Origin: JAIBJN01 sp035762005
GTDB lineage: Bacteria; Actinomycetota; Thermoleophilia; Gaiellales; Gaiellaceae
Direction of reading: 5' to 3'
NCBI GenBank assembly: GCA_035762005.1
Contig: DASTQA010000030.1
Coordinates: 1-11,402, forward strand
Length of the DNA: 11,402 nucleotides
This document shows, piece by piece, positions 10,964 through 11,402 of this stretch. Every line of letters starts with the position of its first letter. The stretch's first letter is position 1. The notes beneath the pieces were generated by a model. It did no database searches. It was not told where the DNA came from and was given only the letters and a program-made list of their open reading frames with translations. The translations under genes were made by a program, and so were the position numbers.

Positions 10964-11402
10964 CTACCCGAGCAGGCGAACCTCTTCGCGCCGCTCGCGG
11001 GCGAAAAAGTGGATGCCGTCGACGAAGCGGACCCAGTTGTGGCGCGTGCACATGACGATGGAATGGGTCCGGGCGCTGTCCGTCAGGTAGCGGACGCCGC
11101 GGAGGAGGTCGCCGTTCGTCACGCCCGTCGCGGCGACGACGACCTCGCCGGGCGCGAGCTCCTCGGTCGAGAAGACCTTGTAGACGTCCTCGATCCCGTG
11201 CTCCCCGGCCTGCTCGATGTCCCCGCGCGACGTCGGCCAGAGCTGCGCCTGGAGGTCGCCGCCGAGGCAGCGGAGCGCCGCCGCCGAGAGCACCGCCTGC
11301 CGCGCGCCGCCGATCCCGACCGCGATGTGGTCGTTCGTCCCCCGCACCGCGGCCGTGATGGACGCCGTGACGTCGCCGTCCTGGATGAGCTTGATCCGGC
11401 CG
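10964..11402 (-). CDS. glpX: Class II fructose-1,6-bisphosphatase (GlpX-type), C-terminal part
   Basis: The open frame runs in from the right edge and ends at TAG 10966-10964, showing 145 residues. It matches the C-terminal half of GlpX: IKLIQDGDVTASI, VGIGGARQAVLSAAALRCLGG, a LWP motif, VVVAATGVTNGDLLRGVRY and a closing THSIVM...VRFVDGIHFF. GlpX hydrolyses fructose-1,6-bisphosphate to fructose-6-phosphate in gluconeogenesis, using metal ions. The family's GGAPEG motif is GGARQA here (visible residues 31-36), so the conserved Glu is Gln. If the expected Glu is the catalytic or metal-binding one, activity may be altered. The gene is followed after 9 nt by the DUF59 gene. A GTG near 11347 is internal, not the start. 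The family assignment is firm; current activity is uncertain. Confidence 0.93.
   Translation of the reverse strand, partial: GRIKLIQDGDVTASITAAVRGTNDHIAVGIGGARQAVLSAAALRCLGGDLQAQLWPTSRGDIEQAGEHGIEDVYKVFSTEELAPGEVVVAATGVTNGDLLRGVRYLTDSARTHSIVMCTRHNWVRFVDGIHFFARERREEVRLLG

Overview
The window is very GC-rich with strong G/C bias at third codon positions. It uses GTG starts and several apparently leaderless genes. A fused PafBC-like WYL regulator, SPOR, NarL, QueG and GlpX families together suggest a high-GC actinobacterium, plausibly a Thermoleophilia-type lineage; this placement is inferred, not proven. I see no tRNA, rRNA, CRISPR array, insertion sequence or phage gene. It reads as ordinary chromosomal DNA with well-conserved housekeeping genes.

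Layout. Positions 1-1518 (+) hold the tail of a zinc-ribbon protein, a translationally coupled membrane zinc-ribbon/SPOR-like protein, and, behind its own predicted promoter, a 150-aa protein ending in a small Cys/His zinc-finger-like motif. Positions 1519-1801 are non-coding and carry a strong 25-bp imperfect palindrome. Positions 1802-4885 hold a divergent pair: dinB (DNA polymerase IV, -) and a 668-aa double-WYL regulator (+). Their start codons are separated by only 21 bp. A perfect bidirectional hairpin (4904-4925) separates the regulator from a convergent secreted protein (4950-6857, -) built from TolB-like propeller repeats, a DUF11 domain and RTX-type calcium-binding repeats.

A 313-bp divergent intergenic region leads to a NarL-family response regulator (7171-7929, +). 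It is followed by a gene-poor stretch (7930-8367) with a possible small membrane protein and a nested inverted-repeat structure that could be a structured RNA. Next come queG (epoxyqueuosine reductase, -) with a 4-bp-overlapping 68-aa conserved-looking gene, and divergently an MDR-family oxidoreductase (+). The window closes with a minus-strand pair: the C-terminal part of a GlpX-type fructose-bisphosphatase, then a MIP18/SufT-like Fe-S assembly protein.

The most interesting relationships are these. The error-prone polymerase is paired with a PafBC-like DNA-damage activator, with a TTGTCGGTG element pointing at dinB. The 68-aa gene is coupled to queG. The visible GlpX part has RQA where PEG is expected, losing a conserved glutamate. 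The response regulator lacks the switch Thr/Ser. The 8195-8283 region folds as nested stems with a possible pseudoknot.
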